This document shows positions 55,626-64,000 of a DNA stretch of 64,000 nt, one piece after another. Source of the stretch: Selaginella moellendorffii (taxonomy: Eukaryota; Streptophyta; Lycopodiopsida; Selaginellales; Selaginellaceae). The notes beneath the pieces are model-generated. The model searched no databases, was not told the DNA's origin, and saw only the letters and a program-made list of their open reading frames with translations. Made by a program: the position numbers and the translations under genes. The DNA is taken from the NCBI RefSeq assembly GCF_000143415.4, contig NW_003314384.1, positions 125,554 through 189,553 on the forward strand, given 5' to 3'. Numbering within the stretch: position 1 is the first letter of the stretch; each line of letters opens with the position of its first letter.

Positions 55626-57329
55626 ATGGGGTACTTGCTGAGGGCGCTGTCCAGAGCGGGCGGCGCGACGAGGTAAGCGTCTCCTCCACCGTGATTTTGG
55701 GATCGACCCATTACATTTCTTCCACAGATCTCAGTGCCGCAGCTTCTTGGTCTCGTCGCATCACAATGAGTCCAAGATCATGGTGCTTCTCCTCCCGGCC
55801 AGCGCCAGGGGCATCTCCTCCAGCGCCGCCACCGCTCTCGCCAGCTCCAAGTCGGGTACATTCTCCGAGGGGAAGTTCTCCGCCGAGGCCGCGTCCTCGG
55901 AGGAGGAGGAGGATTTGGATCCGGATTCCACCCGGCTCCACAGGACCGAGGTCGTGCCTTACAACTTGCTGTGCAACACGCTCATCGCGAATCCTTACCG
56001 GTCGCCCAAGGCTGTGGTGGCGGAGTGGCAGGAACAGACCAAGACCAAGTTCACGAGAGAGATGCTCTTCAAGCTCTTCCGGAAGCTCTGGGGCCGCCAA
56101 CGCCATGACCAAGTCTACAAGGTACGCAAAAACTTTGGCTTGAAGAACTGCACGTAAAAATCGATTTTTTCTTCTTCTCCCAGATAATGCGCTGGGTGCT
56201 CGTTGACAAGCCCCTCCCCGTCTCGTCCAAGATCTACGAGCTCTCCATGAAAGCGGCACAGAAAGCCAACAAGCTCCAAGTCGTGAAGAGGATCTTCGAC
56301 GACATGCCAGCCGAGGCCAAGACTCCCGCGGTCTACACGCGGATCATGTCCGCCTACTGCAACAAGAACCGAGCAAACAAAGCGGAATTCATCCTCGAGT
56401 CCTTCACTCCCACCACCGCCCAAGCTCATAACCAGCTCATGCTCATGTACATCCGGATGGAGGAGGACGAAAAGGCTGTGGACGCTTACAACCGGATGAG
56501 AAAGGCCGGGATCAAGCCCAGCGACCTCACCTTCTGGACGCTCGCAAAATACAGTCGCAGGCTGGGGATCGAGATCGACAAGAAGGAGGCCGAGACGATC
56601 CTGGACGACACTTTGAGCAGTCTCGACACGAAAAAGGATGGACTCAACGCCGCCACCAATGCCATGCTCGCCTACGCTTACATGGGCGATTTCAGTGGCG
56701 TGAAGAAGGCCTGGGCCTTGATCGAGAGCCACGACCACATCCCAACGTACGCCTTCGCAGCCGGAGTGGAAGCTTTCGGACAGGTCGGGAAGATGGAGAC
56801 GGTCTATCACTTTACGGAGCGTGTCGAGTCGTGGAAGAAGCCGGATCTCATGACTTTCTATCCATCGCTGGTCCGAGCCTACGTGACGAACGGGAGGATG
56901 GATCGAGCAGTGGGGCTTGTCAATCATCTCAAGAACAAGGAGGGCGAGCGGAAGGTCTCGTTTGGCTGCTACGACGAGCTGATTGCCGGGCACATTGCGC
57001 TCAAGGAGCGCGATCTGGCCATGGAAAAGACCAAGGAAGCGCTCCAGGTGTGCTGCCCCAGGACGAGGCCGAGCTACTTGACGCTCAAGAAGATGCTGCC
57101 GGTTTACAAGAAGGCCAAGGACGTGGAGGCGGCGGAGGCCTTGTTCGCGAGGTACAAAGGGTGGCGAGACGCGCGGGTGTTCAATCAGCTGCTCGAGGTT
57201 TACATCGCGGCAGAGAGGCCGGCGCCATTGCAGTTTGAGTTCAGGATGATGAAATCAAAGGTGGCGGACAACGAAGAGACCACCGCGCTTTTGGCTAAGT
57301 CCCGAGAATTTGCCAAGGCGAAGGCTTGA
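55626..57329 (+). CDS. P-class pentatricopeptide repeat protein, probably mitochondrial (three exons)
   Basis: Exons 55626-55672, 55728-56121 and 56184-57329 join in phase for 528 residues. The N-terminus MGYLLRALSRAGGATR, then CRSFLVSS, is basic and hydroxylated, fitting a mitochondrial presequence. The first half has TRLHRTEVVPYNLLCNTLI and an acidic linker. PPR repeats of 35 residues follow: VYTRIMSAYCNKNRANKAEF, AHNQLMLMYIRMEEDEKAVD, MTFYPSLVRAYVTNGRMDRA, RPSYLTLKKMLPVYKKAKDV. No PLS, E or DYW motifs. Members of this kind act in organelle RNA processing or as mitoribosome-associated PPRs; which one cannot be told here. The next PPR gene starts 103 bp after the stop. Confidence 0.85.
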
Positions 57330-57432
57330 TCTTCCTACTAGCCACCTTTCTCCCCTTGCAGTGTTTCCTTTTTATAAAGAAGGTCCGTTAGGGTTCTTCG
57401 TGTCGTATCTAGAATGTAGGGCTTTTGAAGGT

Positions 57433-60228
57433 ATGCTTAGCATTCCCGACACGATCGCCTCGCTCAAAGCTTGCGGCGGCGCCAGCGACCTCCAGTCCGC
57501 CAGGAAGATCCACGCCACTGCGGCGCACCAAGGCAATGCTCTCAACGTTTTCGTGGCCAACACCATCGTTTCCACTTACGCCAGGTGTGGCGGCATTGAA
57601 GACGCCCGCCGTTTCTTCTTCCAGGGAATGCTGGCCGCCGGAGCTCTGGACAGTGTCTCGTGGAATTCGCTCATCGCGGGGTATGCGCACGCTGGGAAGG
57701 GGGAGGTCGGGCTCCAGGTATTCTCGGCAATGCAAGATCTCGGATTCGTTCCAAATCCCCGGACTCTCGTGGCCGTGCTCAAGTGCTGTGCGAACTGCGC
57801 GGACAAGGAGAAAGATCACGAGAGAGACTCTAGAAGGTCGAGCTCGAAGAAACATGGAGAATCCACCATGGTCGATTGTTTGGAGATTGCCAGAAGCGTG
57901 GAAGCTGTGGCGGTGAAGCTGGGATTTGAGTCGGATATCTACGTCGCGAACACGCTCATCGATACTTTCGTCAAGTCCGGGAGCTTGGACGATGCTCGGC
58001 GGGTGTTTGAGAGGATGAAACACCGCAGCGTCGTCTCCTGGACGAGCTTGATGATGGGATACGCACAGATTGGACGAGGAGAGGTCGCGCTGGAGCTCCT
58101 TCTTCGGATGGATTCCAGTGGGTGCAAGCCAAACGCGAGAACGTACGTCGCCACCTTGAAAGCTTGCACCAACATGGCCACCAGGGAAGAACCAAAGATG
58201 AAAAGTTTGGAGATGGGGATGGCTCTTCACTCCCGGCTGGCGAGATCTGGCTATGACGCAGAGATTTTCGTGGCGAGCACGCTGGTGGATTTCTACGCAA
58301 AGTGTGGGAGCATCCAAGACGCGGAGCGGGCGTTTTGGAGAGCGCAGTGCCGCGACCTGGTGCTGTGGAACGCGATGGTGATGGCTTGCGCGCTGTGTGG
58401 ACGAGGAGACCTTGCCTTGGAGTTCTTCCGGAGCATGCAAGAGGTAGAAAAATTCACTCCAAACGCGAGAAGTTTTGTCTCCGCCTTGACGGCTTGTTGT
58501 GACTGTGCAGCCAAGGAAGCTGGTCAGCGTCTCGCTTCCTCGAGCTCGATGAAGGGTGGACGGCTTTTCAAGCTCAAGTCTCTGGAGAGAGGCATGGCTC
58601 TTCACTCGGAGCTTGCAAATGGTGGCTACGAGATGGATGTTTTCGTGGCCAACACTCTGGTCGACTTCTACGCCAAGTGTGGAAGCATGGACGACGCGCA
58701 GCGGGTCTTCAACCGGCTAGAGAAGAGGTGGAGCGTCGTGTCATGGACAGCTCTCATCCTTGGCTACGCTCAGAATGGAGATGGCGAGATTGCGCTCGAG
58801 CTTTTCCAGTTCTTTACGAGATTGGATCAGTGCCAGCCAAATTCAAGAACCGTGGTGGCTGCTCTAAAGGCCTGTGCGGAGCTCTCGGCGAAAGAACAGG
58901 GCCAGGTGATTCAAGGCAAGGTTATCAAGCTAGAGTCCATGGAGAAGGGATTTTCTCTCCACGCCGAGGCAGAAAGGATGGGGTGTGACTCGGAGCTTTT
59001 CGTGCAGAACAGCCTTGTGGATATGTACTGCAAGTGTGGAAGCATGGAAGACGCTAGCCGGGTGTTTTGGAGGATGAGAAGGCGTGACTTGGTCTCCTGG
59101 AACGCTCTCATCCTAGGATTCGCACAGAACAGCAGCAGCGAGCGAGCATTGGAACTCTTCGACCTCATGCAAGTGAAAGATGGCTTGAGACCTGATGGAG
59201 CAACTTTCATCGCTGCCTTGAAAGCCTGCGCAAACTTTCCAGCGAAAGATAAAGCTCTTGGCCTGGAGAGGGGCGTGGCAATCCACACTCAGATCTCAGA
59301 GCTTGGCTGCGAGTGCCAGATTTTGGTGGCAAACACGCTGGTGGACATGTATGCCAAATGCGGGAGCTTTTCCAGCGCGAGGAGAGTTTTCGAGAAGATG
59401 GAGAACCGTGACTTGGTTTCGTGGAACGCGATGATATCGGGCTATGCTCAGGCCGGAGAGGCGGAGCTGGCGCTCGAGCTCTTTCGGCGGATGCTGGAGA
59501 ACGGGTCTTTCGTTCCGGATGGAGTGACTTTCATGGCGGCTTTGAAAGCTTGCGGGATCCTGGGAGCTCTCAAGACAGGGAAAGAGATCCACGCGGAGAT
59601 CCGTGGTGGTGATCCCTTGGAGGAGCACAAGCAGCAGCTCGCGTCCTGTTTGATCGATTTCTACGGAAAGTGTGGAAGCATGGTGGATGCAATGGAGGTT
59701 TTCCAAGCTATGGAGACGAGGAACTCGGTGGCGTGGAACACAGTCATGGCAGGATTTGCAAAGCAAGGCAATACTGCTCGAGTACTGGAACTCTTCGAGA
59801 AGATGGTGGAAGAAAGAATCCGGCCCAGCGGCGTAACTTTCCTGTTGATCCTCACGGCTTTCAGCCATGCCGGCCTCGTAGACAAGGCGAGGGAGTTCTT
59901 CGAGCTCATGAAAAAGTTTGGAATCTCGCCGGGCCTGGATCACTACACTTGCATGGTGGATCTCTTGGGACGAGCAAACCGCCTGGATGATGCCTTGGAA
60001 ACCATAGAAAGCATGCCTGTGGAGGCCGACAAGACGATTTGGCTCGCGCTCTTGGCTGCCTGCCAGAAGTGGAGGAATGTGAGAATTGGAAGGGTGGCGT
60101 TTGAGGCCGTGATGAGATTGGATGGCCGGGAGGGAGCAGCCTATGTGTTCTTGGCCAACACTTACGCAGCTTCCAGCTTTCCAGACGATGGAAGAAGAAA
60201 GAACACGCTGCTGGAGAACAGATCTTGA
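57433..60228 (+). CDS. PLS-class pentatricopeptide repeat protein (931 aa, intronless)
   Basis: The first in-frame ATG is 57433 (MLSIPDTIASLKACGGASD); the frame is open upstream into the preceding gene but lacks an ATG. About eight PLS triplets follow with long linkers in several units. Motifs include ARKIHATAAHQGNALNVFVA, VSWNSLIAGYAHAG, LVDFYAKCGSI (twice), LVDMYCKCGSM, LVDMYAKCGSF and LIDFYGKCGSM. The last repeats contain ISPGLDHYTCMVDLLGRAN and IWLALLAACQKWRNV, then AAYVFLANTYAASSFPDDG and stop, so the E motif is short and E+/DYW absent. Repeat units resemble each other strongly, suggesting internal duplication. Confidence 0.9.
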   Translation: MLSIPDTIASLKACGGASDLQSARKIHATAAHQGNALNVFVANTIVSTYARCGGIEDARRFFFQGMLAAGALDSVSWNSLIAGYAHAGKGEVGLQVFSAMQDLGFVPNPRTLVAVLKCCANCADKEKDHERDSRRSSSKKHGESTMVDCLEIARSVEAVAVKLGFESDIYVANTLIDTFVKSGSLDDARRVFERMKHRSVVSWTSLMMGYAQIGRGEVALELLLRMDSSGCKPNARTYVATLKACTNMATREEPKMKSLEMGMALHSRLARSGYDAEIFVASTLVDFYAKCGSIQDAERAFWRAQCRDLVLWNAMVMACALCGRGDLALEFFRSMQEVEKFTPNARSFVSALTACCDCAAKEAGQRLASSSSMKGGRLFKLKSLERGMALHSELANGGYEMDVFVANTLVDFYAKCGSMDDAQRVFNRLEKRWSVVSWTALILGYAQNGDGEIALELFQFFTRLDQCQPNSRTVVAALKACAELSAKEQGQVIQGKVIKLESMEKGFSLHAEAERMGCDSELFVQNSLVDMYCKCGSMEDASRVFWRMRRRDLVSWNALILGFAQNSSSERALELFDLMQVKDGLRPDGATFIAALKACANFPAKDKALGLERGVAIHTQISELGCECQILVANTLVDMYAKCGSFSSARRVFEKMENRDLVSWNAMISGYAQAGEAELALELFRRMLENGSFVPDGVTFMAALKACGILGALKTGKEIHAEIRGGDPLEEHKQQLASCLIDFYGKCGSMVDAMEVFQAMETRNSVAWNTVMAGFAKQGNTARVLELFEKMVEERIRPSGVTFLLILTAFSHAGLVDKAREFFELMKKFGISPGLDHYTCMVDLLGRANRLDDALETIESMPVEADKTIWLALLAACQKWRNVRIGRVAFEAVMRLDGREGAAYVFLANTYAASSFPDDGRRKNTLLENRS

Positions 60229-61204
60229 GGGAACACCGTCATACAAAGTTTGATCTTTTGGAATAGCAAGATAACCTCTTTTATTTCTTTGAGATTGTGA
60301 ACTTTAGATATAGATCTTCTCCACTGCTCGCCCGCATTCATGGCGAGTGATGCGATGAAGGATCTCGCTCTCGTCGCGCGATCCTCGCCACGATGCCTTC
60401 CATTCTTTTGCCCTCCAGGCCTGGAATGTGAAGAAGCCACATATATATACACCAATGCTTAATATTTTTATTTTTAAACATGAGGTTTGAACGACGGCAA
60501 CATGGTACCCCTCCCTGAGTAAAAGTCAACTAGTAAATACTTCATGTCTATAGTTATTGATAAATGTTCCCAATTCTTCTTATACTCCACAACAAGAATT
60601 TTTACTGGCTGAAGTAGAACAAGAACGCTTTAATATAAAAAATCCTTGCTGATCATCCAACTCAAGGGTAAATTCTTTACTACCTTTTTCGTAATGCATG
60701 CATTAAACTACCACACACCCATTTTCCGGCTCTCTGTAAATTAATGCTGAGACATTGTCTAGTGTGTTATCCACATGACGAGATATTGCTGATGAATGCT
60801 TAATAATAAGCAAAAGAGAAAAAACATTTATTACAAATATTATTTATTGATTGTATTTTATTTCCGTAAGTTCATATCTAAAGTTTTCCCCCAGCTTATA
60901 GTTTATTAAATTTTTGAGCTTTGTGTGAAAATTTGAAGTTTGAAACTATCATATAAAGTGTAAGAAATACCGAAAAAATTTGATACTCATACGATGCACT
61001 TCGTGAAAATATCATTCACTTCTTCACCCCATTTAGGCCGGCCGTACTTCCGGTAACACGATCCTAGATCAAGATCGAAAACTACCTGTGAACGGCTCCA
61101 TAGTGCTTTAAATGAAATTCCATCCATCAACTTGGCAAATAAAGCTTTTTTGCAAAACTTCCGGCTCCAATCAGTGAAAAACCAGGTGCACTCTTCTCAG
61201 TGAG
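60229..61204. other. AT-rich intergenic DNA
   Basis: No gene, RNA or element recognised. Stop codons are dense in all frames from 60450 to 61000. Confidence 0.45.
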
Positions 61205-61665
61205 GAGGTTGATCACCACTTCTCGCGTATCTCCGGGGCTTCCGGTGGTAGACAAGGATTTTCACTGCGTTGGTGTTCTGTCCAGGAAGGATAGAACCAA
61301 AGGCTCTAGAGGGGTATGTATCACGATAGATTTGGCAAGGTTCTCTTCTATTCCTTCCAGTTCAAGATGCCTATTCGGGAAGTGATGAGCTCGCCTGCCA
61401 TCACCTTATCTGCTGACAAAACTGTATCCGGTCAGTCTAGTTTCTTAGTAGAAAAAGAAAAGAAAGAGGAGTTAAATCTAACACCGATAGCACAGATGCT
61501 GCCATGTTCATGCTCAAGAGCAAGATCCATCGGATTCCTATCGTTAACAACTCGGACCAAGTCAGTGGTAATGTGTTTTCCCGTCTCGATCTCGCTGAGC
61601 TCGTCAATTTTCCAGGCATTGTCACGAGAACTGATATCTTCACAGCAATGGAGGGAGGATCTTAG
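61205..61665 (+). pseudogene. CBS-domain protein, truncated at the N-terminus
   Basis: Four exon-like pieces on the plus strand: LPVVDKDFHCVGVLSRKD (from about 61205), PIREVMSSPAITLSADKTVS (61368-61430), DAAMFMLKSKIHRIPIVNNS (61496-61560) and GIVTRTDIFTAMEGGS with TAG at 61663-61665. Together they form the end of one CBS motif and all of a second, as in plant CBSX-type plastid proteins. The start of the first CBS motif and any transit peptide are missing upstream. It could still be transcribed, but as seen it is a partial gene. Confidence 0.55.
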
Positions 61666-61871
61666 CGATGGAACTCCACAACTTACAAACCCACGACATT
61701 GTGGCGACATTGACGATCAAAAGAACTTTGTCTCCGTATTTACTCATGGAAACCTTCTTGCCGTGCTTGTCCTGTGAATCGATCAAAAAAGAAGAAACAA
61801 AAATGCAATGAGTTGGATGGTCTAACAACGATATCCCTGTGAATATGCTTTTCCAATGAAAGTATAGCTAA

Positions 61872-61944
61872 TCCGTTGTAGTCTAGTTGGTCAGGATACT
61901 CGGCTCTCACCCGAGAGACCTGGGTTCAAGTCCCGGCAACGGAA
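61872..61944 (+). tRNA. tRNA-Glu (CTC)
   Basis: Acceptor TCCGTTG/CAACGGA, D arm AGTCTAGTTGGTCAGGAT, anticodon stem TCGGC/CCCGA region around CTCTCAC (anticodon CTC), T arm CTGGG TTCAAGT CCCGG with one T-G pair, discriminator A. It matches the plant nuclear tRNA-Glu closely. Confidence 0.94.
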
Positions 61945-62057
61945 GATTCTAGAACTGGAATCTGAAGCAGGAAATCAAAACTTTTTATTTATCCTCTTTG
62001 TTTTCTCGCTTCCATTCCAATTTCTCATTTGATCCATCCAGGGCGTGTTCTTCGAAA

Positions 62058-62515
62058 ATGTACAAGGAGCTCAACGAGCTCCACGTAAAATACGTGGACG
62101 AAGGTCCGTTTGATCTTGTGTGTCTTTGCTCCAAGCTATAGCTGCGAATGCAGTCGCGATTCACCAGGGCTAGAGATTCTGGCATTCCCGTGCAACCAAT
62201 TCGCCGGGCAAGAGACACTCCAAGAGACGGTCTCGACTCGATTTGGGCCACACTTCCCACTCCTTGAAAGGGTACAAGAGGAATTTGATAGAAATCTCTC
62301 ACTTCCATGGTGATGTTTGATCCACAGGTGGATGTAAATGGCCCAAGCACCGCAGTTCCTCAAGGAATTTCACGTTTGATCAATCGAACCGGTGGAATTT
62401 CTGGGAGATACGCTCCCCACATACCACAATACAAATTGGAGGTTAGCTTTCATTCTCGCTATTTTAGTGAAGATATCAAGAGCCTGCTCCCATTTCAGGA
62501 AGAAAAGAAAAAGAT
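62058..62515 (+). pseudogene. glutathione peroxidase (GPX/PHGPX-like) pseudogene
   Basis: Pieces in order match plant glutathione peroxidases: MYKELNELHVKYVDE (62058-62102), GLEILAFPCNQFAGQE (62170-62217), STRFGPHFPLLE, VDVNGPST (62331-62354), FLKEF in one frame, then GRYAPHIP and EDIKSLL in another. The exon with the peroxidatic Cys (usual text NVASKCG) is missing upstream and frames change without splice borders. The FPCNQF box with the catalytic Gln is retained. Not expected to be functional. Confidence 0.6.
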
Positions 62516-62599
62516 TGCAGGAAGAGCCCTAAAAGTTTTTGTACTTTTTTACTAGGGTGGCAGTGTGGTTTATAGGGTTCTTCAATTCTTGGGGGCATC

Positions 62600-63465
62600 A
62601 GGGAGGCGCCAGGTATGGCATGCGGTCAGGGGCGCCTCAATTGCTGCTACATCGACTCTTTCTACCAGCAGCAGCAGCAGCAGCATCGGGGTGTGGCATT
62701 TTTCGCGGGCGGGATTTGGAGCTCGCTGTAAGCTAGCCCCTAGATTGCCCAAGAAAGTGCTGGCGGTGGATGTGCACCAAAATGACGGAGCAGCAGCAGC
62801 AGCGAGCGCCGCTCGAGTGTAGCCAGGACGTGATCGATGCCTGTTCGTCCACACTTATCATCGAGTTCCTGTGGAGTACTTGGCCATGGCGGCTGGGATC
62901 GCTGTGAATTCCCTGGGGCATGGCGATCTGCTGTGGCTGAAAGCCGTCTTGGAGCAGGCTACCACGCTCGCGCATGTCAGCAATGTGTATCACTCCTTGC
63001 CTCAGGTATGAAATCTTTTTGTCGATGTGTTTGCATGGAAGGTCCAAGAAAAGTTCTTCTAACTGTTCATGGTGGTTCCAGGTGAGACTCGCAGAGGGAT
63101 TGGTCCAATCCTGCTTTGCAGATCGCGTCTTCTTCTCCAACTCTGGCCCCGAGGCCAACGAGGCCGCAATCAAGTTTGCGAGAAAGTACCAGAGGGTGAA
63201 AGCCAAAGAGAAGAGCGACAAGCAGGCATTTCCTCCTCATCTGGTGGAAGATCCCATCCCCACGGACTTCGAGGCCTTCTCCAATAGCTTCCACGGGAGA
63301 ACTCTGGACAAGTACTGGGCTCCGTTCGAACTTCGTTCGCCCGGGGTCAAGTTTGTGGAGTTCGGTAACTTGGAAGCCGCCAAGAAGGTCGTCCAGCAGC
63401 AAAGAAGTGTTTGTATCTAGCCGGTCCAGGTCGACGGTGGTGTCTATCCAGCCATTGGCCGTTAA
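62600..63465 (+). pseudogene. acetylornithine aminotransferase-like pseudogene (class III PLP aminotransferase)
   Basis: A possible transit region (poly-Ser from AGC repeats near 62665-62685) precedes [18 protein letters not shown], then [25 protein letters not shown], then after a short intron LVQSCFADRVFFSNSGPEAN, EAAIKFARKYQR, NSFHGRTL and GVKFVEFGNLEAAKK. These match the N-terminal half of plant acetylornithine aminotransferase, an arginine-pathway enzyme. About 15 residues are deleted after RVPV. Frames are broken near 62820 and after NSFHGRTL, and the sequence stops at a degraded PVQVDGGVYPAI (63421-63456), before the PLP-binding Lys. Confidence 0.65.
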
Positions 63466-63629
63466 AATAAGTCTAGGTAAGTAAATAATTTAGGACTTGT
63501 GGACAATGGAGAAGAACGTACGACATTTAAATTTTGTAACCATTGCAGAAAGTTCTTGGGACTTTTGAACTCACTTCTACAATAGGATGATATTATGGAG
63601 AAGGCTATAGAAAAAGGTGGAAGTGTTGG

Positions 63630-63866
63630 ATGGCAATCCATATATGTCAAATGTGGGCGGCATTGAAGGATTCTCACGGGGTTACTCACAGGGTTTATGA
63701 CAAGCTTCCCACTACCATTAAAAGTCAAAAGTCAAATGTTTGGAATATGGTAATTGGCTATGGCTGTGTCATAGTATCACAAGTACACTTGTCAACATGT
63801 ATGCAAAATGCCAAAGCCTTGCACATGCTTTATATGAATGCTGCTTGTGGGGATGTTCTTGCCTAA
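63630..63866 (+). pseudogene. PPR gene remnant
   Basis: A plus-strand frame contains VYDKLPTTIKSQKSNVWNMV followed by IGYG, and an overlapping frame has IYVKCGRH, reminiscent of YGKCGS...VFDKMP...VSWNxMI of PPR repeats. AT-rich and full of stops. Confidence 0.35.
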
Positions 63867-64000
63867 TGCTTGTGGTAGCACATAAAACATGCATTCTAGA
63901 AATAAAGATGAAACAAGAAGAAGACATTGACTATCTTCCTAAACTTAGACTTTTGTAAAATTATTGCAAACAATAGCAATTGTGAAGCTTAGAAGTCTAC

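Noticed and set aside
57409-58605. 398-codon minus-strand ORF opposite the large PPR gene
   Set aside because: Shadow frame created by codon bias of the repeats; no recognisable protein.

Overview
The window looks like nuclear DNA of a vascular land plant, most likely a lycophyte such as Selaginella; the species is an inference. Genes are dense and compact, with many introns of only about 50-120 bp. Plant-only families are present (SWEET, CASP-like, plastid DXR, plant U2AF65, ATN1-type Raf-like kinase). Long intronless PLS-type pentatricopeptide-repeat (PPR) genes are frequent, as expected in a lineage with massive organelle RNA editing. No prokaryotic features, CRISPR array or origin were seen.

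Layout. 0.4-5.7 kb: a tRNA-like sequence, a six-exon SWEET sugar transporter (-) and a gene of about 18 coding exons for the splicing factor U2AF65 (-). 6.1-10.3 kb: two PLS-PPR genes head-to-tail. 10.4-12.9 kb: low-complexity DNA, a broken kelch-like gene and a broken syntaxin, ending in a second copy of the 3' end of the upstream PPR gene. 13.0-22.2 kb: DXR (-), a plastid-type alpha/beta hydrolase (+), a CASP-like membrane protein (-), a third PLS-PPR (+) and an unrecognised multi-exon gene (+). 22.3-45.6 kb: a gene-poor, repeat-rich block. 45.7-60.2 kb: a second gene-dense arm with PPR, tRNA-Cys, GDPD phosphodiesterase, seven-TM LUSTR/CAND receptor, a decayed 2OG-dioxygenase gene, an ATN1-like kinase, a P-class PPR and a large PLS-PPR. 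61.2-63.9 kb: a run of truncated gene pieces (CBS, glutathione peroxidase, acetylornithine aminotransferase, PPR) with an intact-looking tRNA-Glu.

The repeat block can be dissected from its ends. A decayed Ty3/gypsy element (- strand, about 33.3 to 27.2 kb: zinc knuckle, protease, RT, RNase H) was cut by a hAT transposon (29807-32717, perfect 8-bp target duplication) and by a solo LTR (27581-28747, perfect 5-bp duplication). A second copy of the same solo LTR (36211-44861) is itself split by a 7.5-kb non-autonomous LTR element (36409-43933) whose LTRs carry a variable CTCGGA-type array. The block is flanked by an inverted pair: an intact PPR gene (45757-47538) and its broken paralogue (24646-26545), the latter also hit by a small element with terminal inverted repeats.

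Functional themes are organelle RNA processing (PPRs), plastid isoprenoid synthesis (DXR), splicing (U2AF65), sugar export (SWEET) and membrane signalling. The genes do not form an operon-like pathway. No convincing new biological system was found. The most informative signals are the nested transposon history, the decay signatures, the shared PPR/syntaxin 3' segment and the chain of gene fragments at the right end. Exon boundaries were inferred by eye from splice motifs and protein-family conservation.
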